Positions 1 to 8,080 of a stretch of 13,129 bases of DNA are shown here, piece after piece. Below the pieces are notes generated by a model that was not told the DNA's origin, searched no databases, and saw only the letters and a program-made list of their open reading frames with translations. The stretch's first letter is position 1; each line of letters starts with the position of its first letter. The position numbers and the translations under genes are program-made. This DNA comes from DATAYF01 sp036272735 (GTDB lineage: Bacteria; Chloroflexota; Ktedonobacteria; Ktedonobacterales; Ktedonobacteraceae), in assembly GCA_036272735.1 (NCBI GenBank), contig DATAYF010000150.1:1-13129 (forward strand), given 5' to 3'.

Positions 1-101
1 CTGGGCATCGGGCATAGACAAGGTGGAAGAAACAGAGGGATGGAAAACAAAAAGATAGAAGAGGAGAGAAAACGAGAAAAAGCCAGGAACCGAGGCCGTA
101 A
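1..101. other. Purine-rich stretch without a recognised gene
   Basis: From about 20 to 90 the + strand is almost all A and G with only about eight pyrimidines. A short open frame from ATG at 41 to a stop at 184 would give a very basic, lysine/arginine-rich peptide, but it has no clear ribosome binding site and I do not recognise it. No RNA gene, promoter or repeat is visible here. Confidence 0.4.
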
Positions 102-287
102 GGCTTCGCCCGGAGGAGCAAGCCCGTTCCAGGAGAGAGTATCGAAGCAACCGAGGCTCGTATTCAAGCTGCTGTCAAGCTGAGCGAGGTGGCAAAGCTT
201 TCTGGGATGCCGAATAGTTGGATCGTCACTCATCCAGCCGTGGGGGAACGCGCATTGCGAGCTAGTGCTCTGTCAAAGCAAAACTGA
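102..287 (+). pseudogene. Possible C-terminal scrap of an unknown protein
   Basis: An open frame bounded by TAA at 99-101 and TGA at 285-287 reads like protein in its second half: a helical stretch containing EARIQAAVKLSEVAKL, then SWIVTHPAVGERALRASAL and the stop. There is no credible start codon or ribosome binding site upstream, so if it was ever coding it is the tail of a longer gene whose front is missing. I do not recognise the family. It lies in a flank that also carries two truncated genes, so a degraded remnant fits, but chance is a real alternative for about 60 codons. Confidence 0.25.
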
Positions 288-582
288 TAGGCGGTTATCC
301 TTGTGTCAACCCCAGAACTCAGCCAGGGAAATTAGAAGCATTCTGCAGGTCATGCTCAAGCGAGAAGGCTGTAGTTCCGATTGCTCACCTCCCCAAAACC
401 TCTACCATTTCTCCCGCAGCGCCTTGGGATGGGCAGATACGCTTTCAAGAAGATGGTAGATCCGCTGAAGCTCAGCGAGAACACGGGAGAAGCCAGGCAA
501 AGAAGCTCATCCTTCACCAAGATGGGGGAAGAACGGGTTCGCCGAGATATCACATCTTCCTCCCCACGCCCGGCATTCCCTC
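288..582. other. Region with no recognisable gene
   Basis: All six frames contain open stretches of 60 to 110 codons, but none has a good ribosome binding site, a known motif, or coding-like composition. The region follows the stop of the response regulator fragment on the - strand. I see no terminator with a T run, no repeats and no tRNA. Confidence 0.5.
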
Positions 583-1083
583 TTACTGATCAGGGTTCTT
601 CTCTTTTTGCCGGGGAAGCAGACCGCGCTCGATCGCCACCGCGACCGCTGCTGCTCGCGAGTCCACGTTCAGTTTGGTATAGATGCTGTTCAGATAAGAC
701 TCGATGGTGCGGCGGGTAATCCCCAGGCGCGCACCAATCTCCTTGCTGCGTTCTCCCGCTGCGATCCCGGCCAGCACCTCCTGCTCGCGTTCAGTCAGTT
801 GGACATCGCTGTGCCCTGGTGTGGGTGACGTCGGTGCTCTCCGACGCGCCGCATGGTCCAGGACCCGTTGCATCAGCTCTGGCTGCAGCAGCATTTCGCC
901 ACGAGCGGCGCGCTCAACTGCTTGCAGGACCGTCTCCAGATTGCTTTCTTTCAGCAAGTAGCCACGCACGCCTGCTTGCAGGCTCCGCAGCAGCAGCTCG
1001 TCTTCATCGTAGGTGGTCAGCACGAGGATAGCGATGTGCGGGAACGTCGCACGAATCTGCTCGATGGCCTCCAATCCGTCCAT
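583..1083 (-). pseudogene. NarL/FixJ-family response regulator, N-terminally truncated
   Basis: The readable protein is 166 residues, against about 210-220 for the family. It begins at the conserved MDG motif that normally follows the phosphorylated aspartate, then keeps the second half of the receiver domain: the beta-4 threonine (LTTY, residues 22-25) and beta-5 lysine (LLKES, K45). The acidic pair and the phospho-acceptor aspartate are missing. A complete LuxR-type helix-turn-helix follows at about 95-158, starting LTEREQEVLAGIAAGERSKEI. Reading upstream in frame gives unrelated residues and a TGA at 1102-1104, so no longer form exists. I see no ribosome binding site at the ATG. The whole gene would be a DNA-binding partner of a sensor kinase; this remnant could not be phosphorylated normally and is probably not expressed. 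Family call is strong; loss of function is inferred. Confidence 0.85.
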
Positions 1084-1085
1084 CG

Positions 1086-1331
1086 TACGACTCGCACACC
1101 ATCAAGGATCTTCAGCACGCCATGAGTTTGCTAGCTTACGAAATGAACTACGATCCCTTAAACGACGTTCACGGCGCGCCTTTGCGTTTGCGTGTGGAGA
1201 ATCAGCTGGGTTTTAAGATGGTGAAGTGGATCAGGAGGATTGAGTTTGTGGAGCACTATAGCGATCGTTTTGAGGGCCACGGCGGCTACAACGAAGACCA
1301 CGAGTTCTATGGCTATCGAGCTGAGATTTAA
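1086..1331 (+). pseudogene. C-terminal fragment of a sulfite-oxidase-type molybdopterin oxidoreductase
   Basis: The frame reads from about 1086 (upstream of the ATG at 1122) to TAA at 1329-1331. It carries features of the C-terminal dimerisation domain of molybdopterin-dependent oxidoreductases of the sulfite oxidase/YedY type: LLAYEMN, then HGAPLRLRVENQLGFKMVKW, IEFVEHY and a terminal GGYNEDHEFYGY. Only about 80 residues of an expected 200-400 are present; the cofactor-binding domain is gone. Protein-like sequence starts within a few bases of where the reverse-strand response regulator begins, so both genes were cut at one point. The ATG at 1122 lies inside the domain and has no good ribosome binding site. 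The parent enzyme would use a Mo-cofactor for redox chemistry on an unknown substrate. A remnant is the best reading. Confidence 0.75.
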
Positions 1332-1438
1332 GCACGCTCTGTTGCCCAGTCTCGAAACGCTTGCCTGATCCGTACTACTAGCGTTGTGCTATTTACATAC
1401 TTAGAGTGTCTGAGTGGATTAGAAAGGTTTAGCTCATC

Positions 1439-3232
1439 ATGAGTGATAAAGTCAGCGATTTTCTTTTGAAGCGGCTCTCAGCCTGGGGAGTGAAGCGCAT
1501 CTACGGCTATCCGGGGGATGGGATTAATGGCATCCTCGGCGGCCTGGAGCGCAACCAGGAGCTTTTTGAGTTTGTCCAGGTGCGCCACGAAGAGATGGCG
1601 GCCTTCATGGCCACGGCCCACGCCAAATTTACCGATGAGGTCGGGGTCTGTCTGGCTACCTCTGGTCCCGGTGCGATCCACCTGCTCAATGGTCTCTATG
1701 ACGCAAAAATGGACCATCGTCCCGTTGTCGCAATCGTGGGACAATCGGCAACGACAGCGCTGGGCGGCAACTATCAACAGGAAGTGGATCTGGTCTCGTT
1801 GTTCAAAGATGTGGCGGGGGAATATGTCTACATGGCTTCCAGTCCCGTCCAGATCCGCCAACTGGTCGATCGCGCGATGCGTATCGCCACGACCGAACGC
1901 TCCGTGACCTGCATCATCATCCCCAAGGATGTGCAAGAGATGGACGCGGTTGAGCAGCCAGCGCACAAAGGAAATACGGTCCATACCGGTCCTGGCTACT
2001 CTACGCCGCGGGTTGTTCCCACGGAGACCGATCTTCAGCGCGCGGCGGATATCCTCAATGCAGGCAAGAAGGTCGCGATCCTCGTGGGGATCGGGGCCAA
2101 ACATGCCGCTGATGAAGTTATTCAGGTAGCAGATGTGCTTGGTTGTGGTGTGGCCAAAGCGCTGCTGGGCAAACAGGTACTCCCGGATGATCTCCCTTTT
2201 GTGACTGGCTGTATTGGTTTGCTGGGCACGAAACCGAGCTATGACATGATGATGGAGTGCGATACGTTGCTCATGATTGGCTCGACCTTCCCCTATGGAC
2301 AATTTTTGCCGAAAGAGGGGCAGGCGCGTGGGGTGCAGATCGACATTGATGGGCGCAACCTGAGCCTGCGCTATCCCATGGAACTGAACTTGATTGGCGA
2401 TAGCACAGAGACGCTGCGCGCGCTCATTCCTCTCTTGCAGCGCAAAGAAGATCGCCCCTGGCGCGAAAAAATCGAAGCCAATTACCACGCCTGGTGGAAA
2501 GTGGTCGAAGCGCGCTCAATGGAAGAGGCCGAGCCACTCAATCCCCAGCGCGTCTTCTGGGAACTTTCCCAGCGGCTGACCGAAAAGAACATTTTGAGCG
2601 GTGATGCCGGCACAGCGACCAACTGGTATGGCAATACCATCAAGATGCGCCGGGGCATGATGGGTTCGCTTTCCGGCAGCCTTGCGACCATGGGGCCAGC
2701 CGTTCCTTATGCCATTGCCGCGAAGTTTGCCTATCCCGACCGCGTGCCGATCGCGCTGACGGGCGATGGCGCCATGCAGATGAATGGTCTCGCTGAACTG
2801 ATTACGGTCAAAAAGTATTGGCAAGAGTGGAGTGATCCCCGGCTCATCTTCCTGGTCCTCAACAATCGCGACTTGAATCAGGTGACCTGGGAGATGCGCA
2901 TTGAAGCCGGGAATCCCAAGCTGGAGACCACCCAGGATCTGCCTGACTTCCCCTATGCCAGTTACGCTGATTCGCTTGGACTCAAAGGCATTCGTGTGGA
3001 CAAACCAGAGGACGTGGGAGCCGCCTGGGATGCCGCTCTTTCAGCAGATCGCCCGGTCGTCTTCGAGGCGTACGTTTCGAGCAACGTGACCACGATCCCC
3101 CCCCATATCAGCTTTGAGGAAGCGAAAAACTATGCTTCCGCTTTGCTGAAGGGCGATCCCAATGAGGGCGGCATCATCAAGTCTTCGATGAAGAGCGTGG
3201 TTGAAGGTCTTCTCCCGCACAAAGGCGACTAG
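1439..3232 (+). CDS. Thiamine pyrophosphate-dependent enzyme, PoxB/pyruvate oxidase-like
   Basis: The protein is 597 residues, the usual length for the acetolactate synthase/pyruvate oxidase family. An N-terminal pyrimidine-binding domain holds the activating glutamate in RHEE (E51). A central domain (about 200-335) includes IGLLGTKPSYDMMMECDTLL, and the C-terminal domain carries the Mg-TPP motif, from GDG at 442-444 to NN at 475-476. Such enzymes decarboxylate a 2-oxo acid such as pyruvate and pass electrons to a quinone or oxygen via FAD, or form acetolactate; the sequence alone does not fix the substrate. No signal peptide or membrane segment is seen, so it is cytoplasmic or peripheral. 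AGAAAGG at 1421-1427 supports the ATG. It heads a six-gene run; the next gene starts 27 bases downstream. It appears intact. Confidence 0.92.
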   Translation: MSDKVSDFLLKRLSAWGVKRIYGYPGDGINGILGGLERNQELFEFVQVRHEEMAAFMATAHAKFTDEVGVCLATSGPGAIHLLNGLYDAKMDHRPVVAIVGQSATTALGGNYQQEVDLVSLFKDVAGEYVYMASSPVQIRQLVDRAMRIATTERSVTCIIIPKDVQEMDAVEQPAHKGNTVHTGPGYSTPRVVPTETDLQRAADILNAGKKVAILVGIGAKHAADEVIQVADVLGCGVAKALLGKQVLPDDLPFVTGCIGLLGTKPSYDMMMECDTLLMIGSTFPYGQFLPKEGQARGVQIDIDGRNLSLRYPMELNLIGDSTETLRALIPLLQRKEDRPWREKIEANYHAWWKVVEARSMEEAEPLNPQRVFWELSQRLTEKNILSGDAGTATNWYGNTIKMRRGMMGSLSGSLATMGPAVPYAIAAKFAYPDRVPIALTGDGAMQMNGLAELITVKKYWQEWSDPRLIFLVLNNRDLNQVTWEMRIEAGNPKLETTQDLPDFPYASYADSLGLKGIRVDKPEDVGAAWDAALSADRPVVFEAYVSSNVTTIPPHISFEEAKNYASALLKGDPNEGGIIKSSMKSVVEGLLPHKGD

Positions 3233-3259
3233 ACGAGAAGAGAGGACAGAGGGAAAGCT

Positions 3260-4378
3260 ATGACAGGCATGAGATTTGGTGACAACGGCGTCCCCATTGA
3301 GCGGCTTACTGTCTCAGCCTACACGGTGCCAACCGACTTCCCGGAGGCGGATGGCACCTATGCCTGGGACAAGACGACGATGGTCCTGGTCGAAGTACAC
3401 GCTGGCGGCAAGCGCGGCCTTGGCTACTCGTACGCAGATGTCGCCACTGCGAAGCTGATCCAGAGTATGCTGATAGAGGTGGTGAAAGGGCGCGATGCCA
3501 TGAATGTGCCTGGCTGCTGGCTGGCCATGGTCGAGTCCATTCGCAACCTGGGACGGCCTGGCATTGCGTCAATGGCCATTTCTGCGGTTGATGCGGCCCT
3601 GTGGGACGTGAAGGCGCGCCTGTTGGATGTGGCGCTGGTAACACTGCTTGGGGCCGTGCGCGAGGCTGCTCCCATCTACGGTAGCGGCGGCTTCACCTCG
3701 TATTCACGCGAACAGCTTCAACGGCAGTTGGGCGGCTGGGTCGAGCAGGGTATTCCCCGTGTCAAGATGAAAATCGGGACGCAGCCAGCGCATGATCCCC
3801 AGCGCGTGGCGCAAGCCCGTGAGGCGATTGGGGCAGACGCCGAATTGTTCGTGGATGCCAACGGGGCGTATAGTCGCAAACAAGCACTTGCACTCGCCGA
3901 GGTCTTTGCCGCTCAAGCGAACGTGAGCTGGTTTGAGGAGCCGGTCTCTTCCGATGATCTGGAGGGCTTACACCTGATTCGTGACCGCGCTCCGGTGAGC
4001 ATGGAGATTGCAGCGGGCGAATATGGCTACGATCTCTGGTATTTCCGCCACATGGTAGAGGCGAACGCGGTGGATGTGTTGCAAGCCGATGCCACGCGTT
4101 GCGCGGGTATCACCGGCTTTTTGCGCGTAGGTGCGCTCGTTGAAGCGCGCGCTCTGCCCCTCTCATCCCATTGTGGGCCTGCATTACATGTGCATCCCTG
4201 CTGTGCTGTGCCCAACTTTCGCCACATGGAGTATTTCCACGACCATGTGCGTATTGAGCAGTTGTTCTTTGATGGGGTGATTACCCCGGTGGATGGAAAA
4301 CTGCGCCCGGATCTCTCGCGCCCTGGTATGGGCCTTGAATTCAAGCGTGCGGACGCGGCGAAGTACGCCGTCTCATAA
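3260..4378 (+). CDS. Enolase-superfamily enzyme of the mandelate racemase group
   Basis: A 372-residue protein with an N-terminal capping domain and a C-terminal barrel. All residues expected of the mandelate racemase group are visible at the expected spacing: K169-x-K171 (VKMKIG), metal ligands D199 (VDAN), E226 (WFEEP) and E254 (AGEYG), and the Asp-His dyad D277/H304 (SSHCGP). D277 to H304 is 27 residues, matching the reference enzyme. The family removes a proton next to a carboxylate, giving racemisation or dehydration; aldonic or uronic acids are common substrates, but the specificity here cannot be read. AGAGGGA at 3248-3254 supports this start; a second ATG nine bases on is possible. 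Its place between a TPP enzyme and a sugar-type dehydrogenase favours sugar-acid dehydration, by inference. It appears intact. Confidence 0.92.
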   Translation: MTGMRFGDNGVPIERLTVSAYTVPTDFPEADGTYAWDKTTMVLVEVHAGGKRGLGYSYADVATAKLIQSMLIEVVKGRDAMNVPGCWLAMVESIRNLGRPGIASMAISAVDAALWDVKARLLDVALVTLLGAVREAAPIYGSGGFTSYSREQLQRQLGGWVEQGIPRVKMKIGTQPAHDPQRVAQAREAIGADAELFVDANGAYSRKQALALAEVFAAQANVSWFEEPVSSDDLEGLHLIRDRAPVSMEIAAGEYGYDLWYFRHMVEANAVDVLQADATRCAGITGFLRVGALVEARALPLSSHCGPALHVHPCCAVPNFRHMEYFHDHVRIEQLFFDGVITPVDGKLRPDLSRPGMGLEFKRADAAKYAVS

Positions 4379-4396
4379 GCAGAAAGGGAGGTCAGT

Positions 4397-5470
4397 ATGG
4401 CTCTGAAAACGCCTACGAGCGTGATGAATGGACACCAGCCAGCAGCGAGCATGCGTGGAACGCAACCCGATGCTGCGCGAAACGGGCACGCGCCAGGTTC
4501 ATTCCTGCACAGGCTGGTACCCTCAACGCTGGCTCATGATGAAAAGCTGATGCTCCAGCATATCCGCGAGGGGCGCTTTCAACGGAGTCTCGCGCTGATT
4601 ACCGCCTTCTCCAGCCTGCTCAGTGGGCTGGAAGTGGCATATGAGCACTACGTTGGCAGTTATAGCCAGCAGATCATGTACACGCCGGTCTTTTTTGGCT
4701 TGACGTTGTTTTTTGTCGGGATAGTAGCAGCATTCAATCGCTGGGCTGCGCGTGTTCTCTTGCCGATTGTGTCGCTTTTCGCGCTGCTGGATGGTGTCGT
4801 TGGCTTCTTCATGCACGTGCGTGGTATTGCGCGGAAGCCCGGCGGCTGGCGTCTTCCCATTGCCAATATCGTAATGGGACCGCCGATCTTTGCGCCGTTA
4901 CTCTTCGCCACCAGCGGCTTTCTCGGTTTCATCGCCACCTTCTTACGCCGCGAGGATGATCTTCCACAGACATCGCAGGCGCAGGCTCGCTCCCTCCATG
5001 CCAAACGCTCCCTGTGGGCGGATGTGTTGCCGCAAGAGATGACGCGTGAGGTCAGTGTGGCCGAACACGATATTCGCGAAGGACGTTTCCAACGGGCGCT
5101 GGGGATAGCCACAGCCATCTCCGCGTTTTTTAGCGGTTTCGAGGCGCTCTACTCGCACTACAAAAACAACTTCAGCTATCGTGTTGAGTGGGTGCCCATT
5201 CTCTTAACGCCGCTGGTCATGTTCGCTGGCATTGGCTCGTTCTGGAACCGCGCCATTGCCCGCACCTTGCTGCCGTTTACCTCTGCCCTGGCTCTGCTGA
5301 GTGGTGCCATTGGTTTCTTTTACCATGTGCGCGGCGTTCTGCGGCGTCCAGGTGGCAGCAAGAAGCCGCTGTACAATATCCTCTACGGTCCACCCGTGTT
5401 TGCACCGCTGCTCTTTGCCGCGACCGGCTTCTTGGGTCTCTTAGCAAGTCTCTTACGGAGGGCAAAATAA
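4397..5470 (+). CDS. Integral membrane protein made of two tandem copies of a four-helix unit
   Basis: A 357-residue protein of unknown function. A polar tail of about 55 residues is followed by two homologous units, 56-185 and 226-355, aligning without gaps at an offset of exactly 170. Shared signatures are IREGRFQR at the start, a GFFxHVRGxxRxPGG block (137-150, 307-320) and GPPxFAPLLFA (161-171, 331-341). Each unit has about four hydrophobic stretches (roughly 64-80, 97-113, 119-138, 163-182), giving about eight membrane helices; a charged linker joins the units. The conserved arginine/histidine loop between the third and fourth stretches may be a binding or contact site. AAGGGAGG at 4384-4391 marks the start. 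The stop overlaps the next ATG by one base, which suggests translational coupling with the dehydrogenase small subunit; a membrane anchor or electron-transfer partner is possible but unproven. I cannot name the family. Confidence 0.85.
   Translation: MALKTPTSVMNGHQPAASMRGTQPDAARNGHAPGSFLHRLVPSTLAHDEKLMLQHIREGRFQRSLALITAFSSLLSGLEVAYEHYVGSYSQQIMYTPVFFGLTLFFVGIVAAFNRWAARVLLPIVSLFALLDGVVGFFMHVRGIARKPGGWRLPIANIVMGPPIFAPLLFATSGFLGFIATFLRREDDLPQTSQAQARSLHAKRSLWADVLPQEMTREVSVAEHDIREGRFQRALGIATAISAFFSGFEALYSHYKNNFSYRVEWVPILLTPLVMFAGIGSFWNRAIARTLLPFTSALALLSGAIGFFYHVRGVLRRPGGSKKPLYNILYGPPVFAPLLFAATGFLGLLASLLRRAK
4562..5461 (+). repeat. Two in-frame divergent copies of a 390-base unit
   Basis: Bases 4562-4951 and 5072-5461 encode the two homologous halves of the membrane protein, 510 bases apart start to start. 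The similarity is clear in protein but diverged in DNA, so this is an old internal duplication rather than a recent repeat or assembly artefact. Confidence 0.85.
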
Positions 5471-6288
5471 TGAAATTACGCCATAAAACGAATAGCACGT
5501 CCCCAACGGACGCAGCAATGCAGCAGGTGGACAAAAACCGTTTGCCGGTGGACGCAAAGACAGGTCAACCGCTGCCACCACGCGCACAACCAGGCTATTA
5601 TCCAGGCTTCTCGACGCTTTCGCAGCAAGCATTTTGGGATGAGGCCACACGCAGAGTTGTGCGGGCGCGTGTGGAGCAGGTGCCACCGATTCGTTTCTTC
5701 ACCCCTGAAGAGGCGCGCTTGATGGAAGCGGTGTGTGATCGTTTGCTGCCCCAGGATGATCGCGACGAGGCCCATAAAATTCCACTGGTCAACACGATTG
5801 ACGAGCGGCTCGCGAGCGGCAAAATTGATGGCTATCGCTTTGAAGGGATGCCCCCCGACCATGAAGCCCATCGTCTCGGCCTGCAAGCGATTGAAGCGAT
5901 TGCGCAGTATCTCTTTCAGCAGTCTTTCGTCCAGGTAGGCCCATGTGAACAAGATCAGGTGCTCCAAACTATTCACGACTGCCGGCCGCCAGCAGGGGAG
6001 GCTATCTGGCAAAAGATGTCGGTGCAGCGCTTCTGGATGTTACTTATGCAAGATGCAATTGAAGCTTATTATGCACATCCTTACGCGTGGGATGAGGTTG
6101 GTTTCGGCGGTCCTGCCTACCCACGCGGCTATATGCGTCTCGAAGGTGGCAAGCCCGAACCCTGGGAAGTGGAAGAGCAGCGTTACGCGTGGCAAGCGCC
6201 GCCCAGCGCGCTCTCTGACGTGTACACACCGATTGGTGGACCTGGCGGTCAGCAACAGCCACCTTCCGGACAAGAGGGCACGCATTGA
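5470..6288 (+). CDS. Gluconate 2-dehydrogenase subunit 3 family protein
   Basis: With the ATG at 5470 the protein is 272 residues. The open frame extends upstream inside the membrane gene, but GGAGGG at 5457-5462 and the TAATG overlap set this start. The fold signature is FFTPEEARLMEAVCDRLLPQDD (split as FFTPEEARLME at 76-86 and AVCDRLLPQDD at 87-97), then a helical domain with RFWMLLMQDAIEAYYAHPYAWDE (centre about 190-212) and a GGPAYPRGYMRL block, all typical of the small subunit that pairs with a GMC flavoprotein in gluconate or glucose dehydrogenases. In known complexes this subunit carries the Tat signal that exports the pair. None is visible here: the N-terminus is polar and proline-rich with no twin arginine or hydrophobic core, so the complex may stay in the cytoplasm. 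The GMC partner starts 41 bases downstream. Confidence 0.88.
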   Translation: MKLRHKTNSTSPTDAAMQQVDKNRLPVDAKTGQPLPPRAQPGYYPGFSTLSQQAFWDEATRRVVRARVEQVPPIRFFTPEEARLMEAVCDRLLPQDDRDEAHKIPLVNTIDERLASGKIDGYRFEGMPPDHEAHRLGLQAIEAIAQYLFQQSFVQVGPCEQDQVLQTIHDCRPPAGEAIWQKMSVQRFWMLLMQDAIEAYYAHPYAWDEVGFGGPAYPRGYMRLEGGKPEPWEVEEQRYAWQAPPSALSDVYTPIGGPGGQQQPPSGQEGTH

Positions 6289-6329
6289 GCACTGGAGAGT
6301 ATCGATAAAATATATGAAGAGAGCATTGT

Positions 6330-8072
6330 ATGAAAAAACCACTTTTCGGCGCTTTTGCGCCACCCAAAACCGCTGCCCATAGGTTGGGACCGATTCAGAA
6401 AATTGATTTCCCGATGCATCGGTATGCACCTGGTGAGGAGGTGGATTTCTGCATCGTGGGCGTTGGATCAGCGGGTGGCGTGCTGGTGCAGCGCCTGGCC
6501 CGCGCCGGGTTTCGGGTTGTTGGGATAGAGGCCGGTCCTTTTTGGGATACGGAGCGAGATTGGGTCAGTGATGAGGCCGGCTCGTCCAAGTTGTACTGGA
6601 ACGATTTGCGGATCACAGGTGGCGAAGACCCGGTCGCGCTTGGTGCGAACAATAGTGGACGTGGGGTTGGCGGAGGCTCGGTGCACTGGGCTGGCTTTAC
6701 GCCGCGCTTTCACCCCTCTGATTTTCGCGTCCATTCCGCAGATGGCGTGGGCGTCGATTGGCCTATCGCGTACGAAGAACTCAAGCCCTATTATGAACTG
6801 CTGGAAAAAGAGATCCCGGTCTCCGGTCCCGCGTACTTCCCCTGGGGCGATCCGCATGGCTATCCCTATGGGCCGCATCCCATGGGGGGCGTAGGCGACG
6901 TGCTGATCAAAGGATGTAGCGCGCTTGGTCTGCGCGTGAGTGCAGGTGGCCCGGTTGCGATCCTCGAAGGTTCGCATGGAGACCGCCAGCACTGTATTTA
7001 CCGTGGCTTCTGCATCCAGGGTTGCAAGGTGGGAGCTAAGCAAAGCACGCTGATCAGCCATGTCCCCGACGCCATCCGCCACGGTGCTGAGATTCGCGAC
7101 AACTGCATGGTCGCACGCATCAACCTGGGGATACATGGCCACGTCACAGGCGTCAGCTACTTCGATTCCCAAGGCAATGAGCGCGAACAAAAAGCAAAAG
7201 TTGTCATCGTTGCTGGCTACGCCATCGAGACGCCGCGCCTGCTCTTGAATTCTGCCTGCCCCGGCTTCGAGAACGGCCTGGCAAACTCCAGCGGCACCGT
7301 GGGCAAGTATCTGATGGTGCAGATCGGCAATGTCGTCATGGGACGCTTCGAGGAGCCGATCCGCATGTATAAAGCGCCGCCAGCCCACGCGCTGACCGAG
7401 GAGTTTTATGAAACCGATCCTCAACACGACTTCGTGCGCGGCTTCGCCATTCAGACCGTCGGACCGCTCCCAATTGCTTTTGGGAAGCAAATGATGGGTG
7501 CCAAAGGTGCCTGGGGCTGGGGCATGCGCCGTGTGATGATGGACTACAACCACTGGGCCGCGCTGGGTGTACTCGGCGAGATCCTGCCCTGGGAAGACAA
7601 CTGTGTGGAACTGGCAGAAGAGACCGATCAACATGGGCTACGTGTCGCCAAAGTCACCTTTAGAATGCACGACAACGATAAAAAAGTGGCCAAATTCGGC
7701 ACGGAAAAGACCACTGAAATCATGTACGCGGCAGGCGCGCAAGAAGTGGTCCATGAAGCGCGTTTTGCCCACCTCGTCGGTGGCGCGCGCATGGGCAACG
7801 ATCCACGCACGTCGGTCACGGATAGCTTTGGTCGCACGCACGATATTGCGAATCTGTTTGTTTGCGATGGCAGTCTGCTGCCAACGCAGGGGTCAGCCAA
7901 CCCTGGCCTGACCATCCAGGCTCTGGCCGCGCGCACCGCCGACTACTTGATCTCGAATGGGGCACACGTGCTCTCCCATGATCCGGGTCGTGTCGCGGTT
8001 CAACAGCCACCCGTGCGCCACAACCTGTCGCCAGCGGGTACAGCGGGCAAAGGCGTCCCGCGCATCAAGTAG
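6330..8072 (+). CDS. GMC flavoprotein oxidoreductase, gluconate/glucose dehydrogenase large-subunit type
   Basis: The 580-residue protein starts after GAAGAGAG at 6316-6323. The FAD-binding GVGSAGG is at 44-50 with the ribose-binding acidic residue in IEAGP (E67). A second FAD/active-site stretch reads RGVGGGSVHWAGFTPRF. Near the C-terminus lie HLVGGARMG (H481) and GSANPGLTIQALAAR (N524), the usual positions of the catalytic His/Asn pair. C222, C228 and C232 form C-x5-C-x3-C (CIYRGFCIQGC), the spacing described for the 3Fe-4S ligands of the catalytic subunit of bacterial FAD glucose dehydrogenase. It likely oxidises a sugar or polyol alcohol and passes electrons on through the cluster. There is no export signal, and no gene for the cytochrome c partner in the window. 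Substrate unknown; it appears intact. Confidence 0.93.
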   Translation: MKKPLFGAFAPPKTAAHRLGPIQKIDFPMHRYAPGEEVDFCIVGVGSAGGVLVQRLARAGFRVVGIEAGPFWDTERDWVSDEAGSSKLYWNDLRITGGEDPVALGANNSGRGVGGGSVHWAGFTPRFHPSDFRVHSADGVGVDWPIAYEELKPYYELLEKEIPVSGPAYFPWGDPHGYPYGPHPMGGVGDVLIKGCSALGLRVSAGGPVAILEGSHGDRQHCIYRGFCIQGCKVGAKQSTLISHVPDAIRHGAEIRDNCMVARINLGIHGHVTGVSYFDSQGNEREQKAKVVIVAGYAIETPRLLLNSACPGFENGLANSSGTVGKYLMVQIGNVVMGRFEEPIRMYKAPPAHALTEEFYETDPQHDFVRGFAIQTVGPLPIAFGKQMMGAKGAWGWGMRRVMMDYNHWAALGVLGEILPWEDNCVELAEETDQHGLRVAKVTFRMHDNDKKVAKFGTEKTTEIMYAAGAQEVVHEARFAHLVGGARMGNDPRTSVTDSFGRTHDIANLFVCDGSLLPTQGSANPGLTIQALAARTADYLISNGAHVLSHDPGRVAVQQPPVRHNLSPAGTAGKGVPRIK

Positions 8073-8080
8073 AGGCACAA

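Noticed and set aside
381..719. 112-codon + strand open frame
   Set aside because: Its second half is antisense to the response regulator and the first half has no recognisable sequence or ribosome binding site.
1332..1438. Promoter upstream of the TPP gene
   Set aside because: An AT-rich patch near 1388-1402 resembles a -10 element, but no -35 at suitable spacing was found.
1478..2488. Open frame of 336 codons on the - strand
   Set aside because: Antisense shadow of the TPP enzyme, without domain signatures.
5188..5469. Upstream extension of the subunit 3 frame to an ATG at 5188
   Set aside because: It lies inside the membrane protein gene and reads as non-protein-like sequence; the ATG at 5470 has a strong ribosome binding site and TAATG coupling.
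6468..7634. Long open frame of 388 codons on the - strand
   Set aside because: It is antisense to the intact GMC gene, has no ribosome binding site or known motif, and reflects the codon bias of the real gene.
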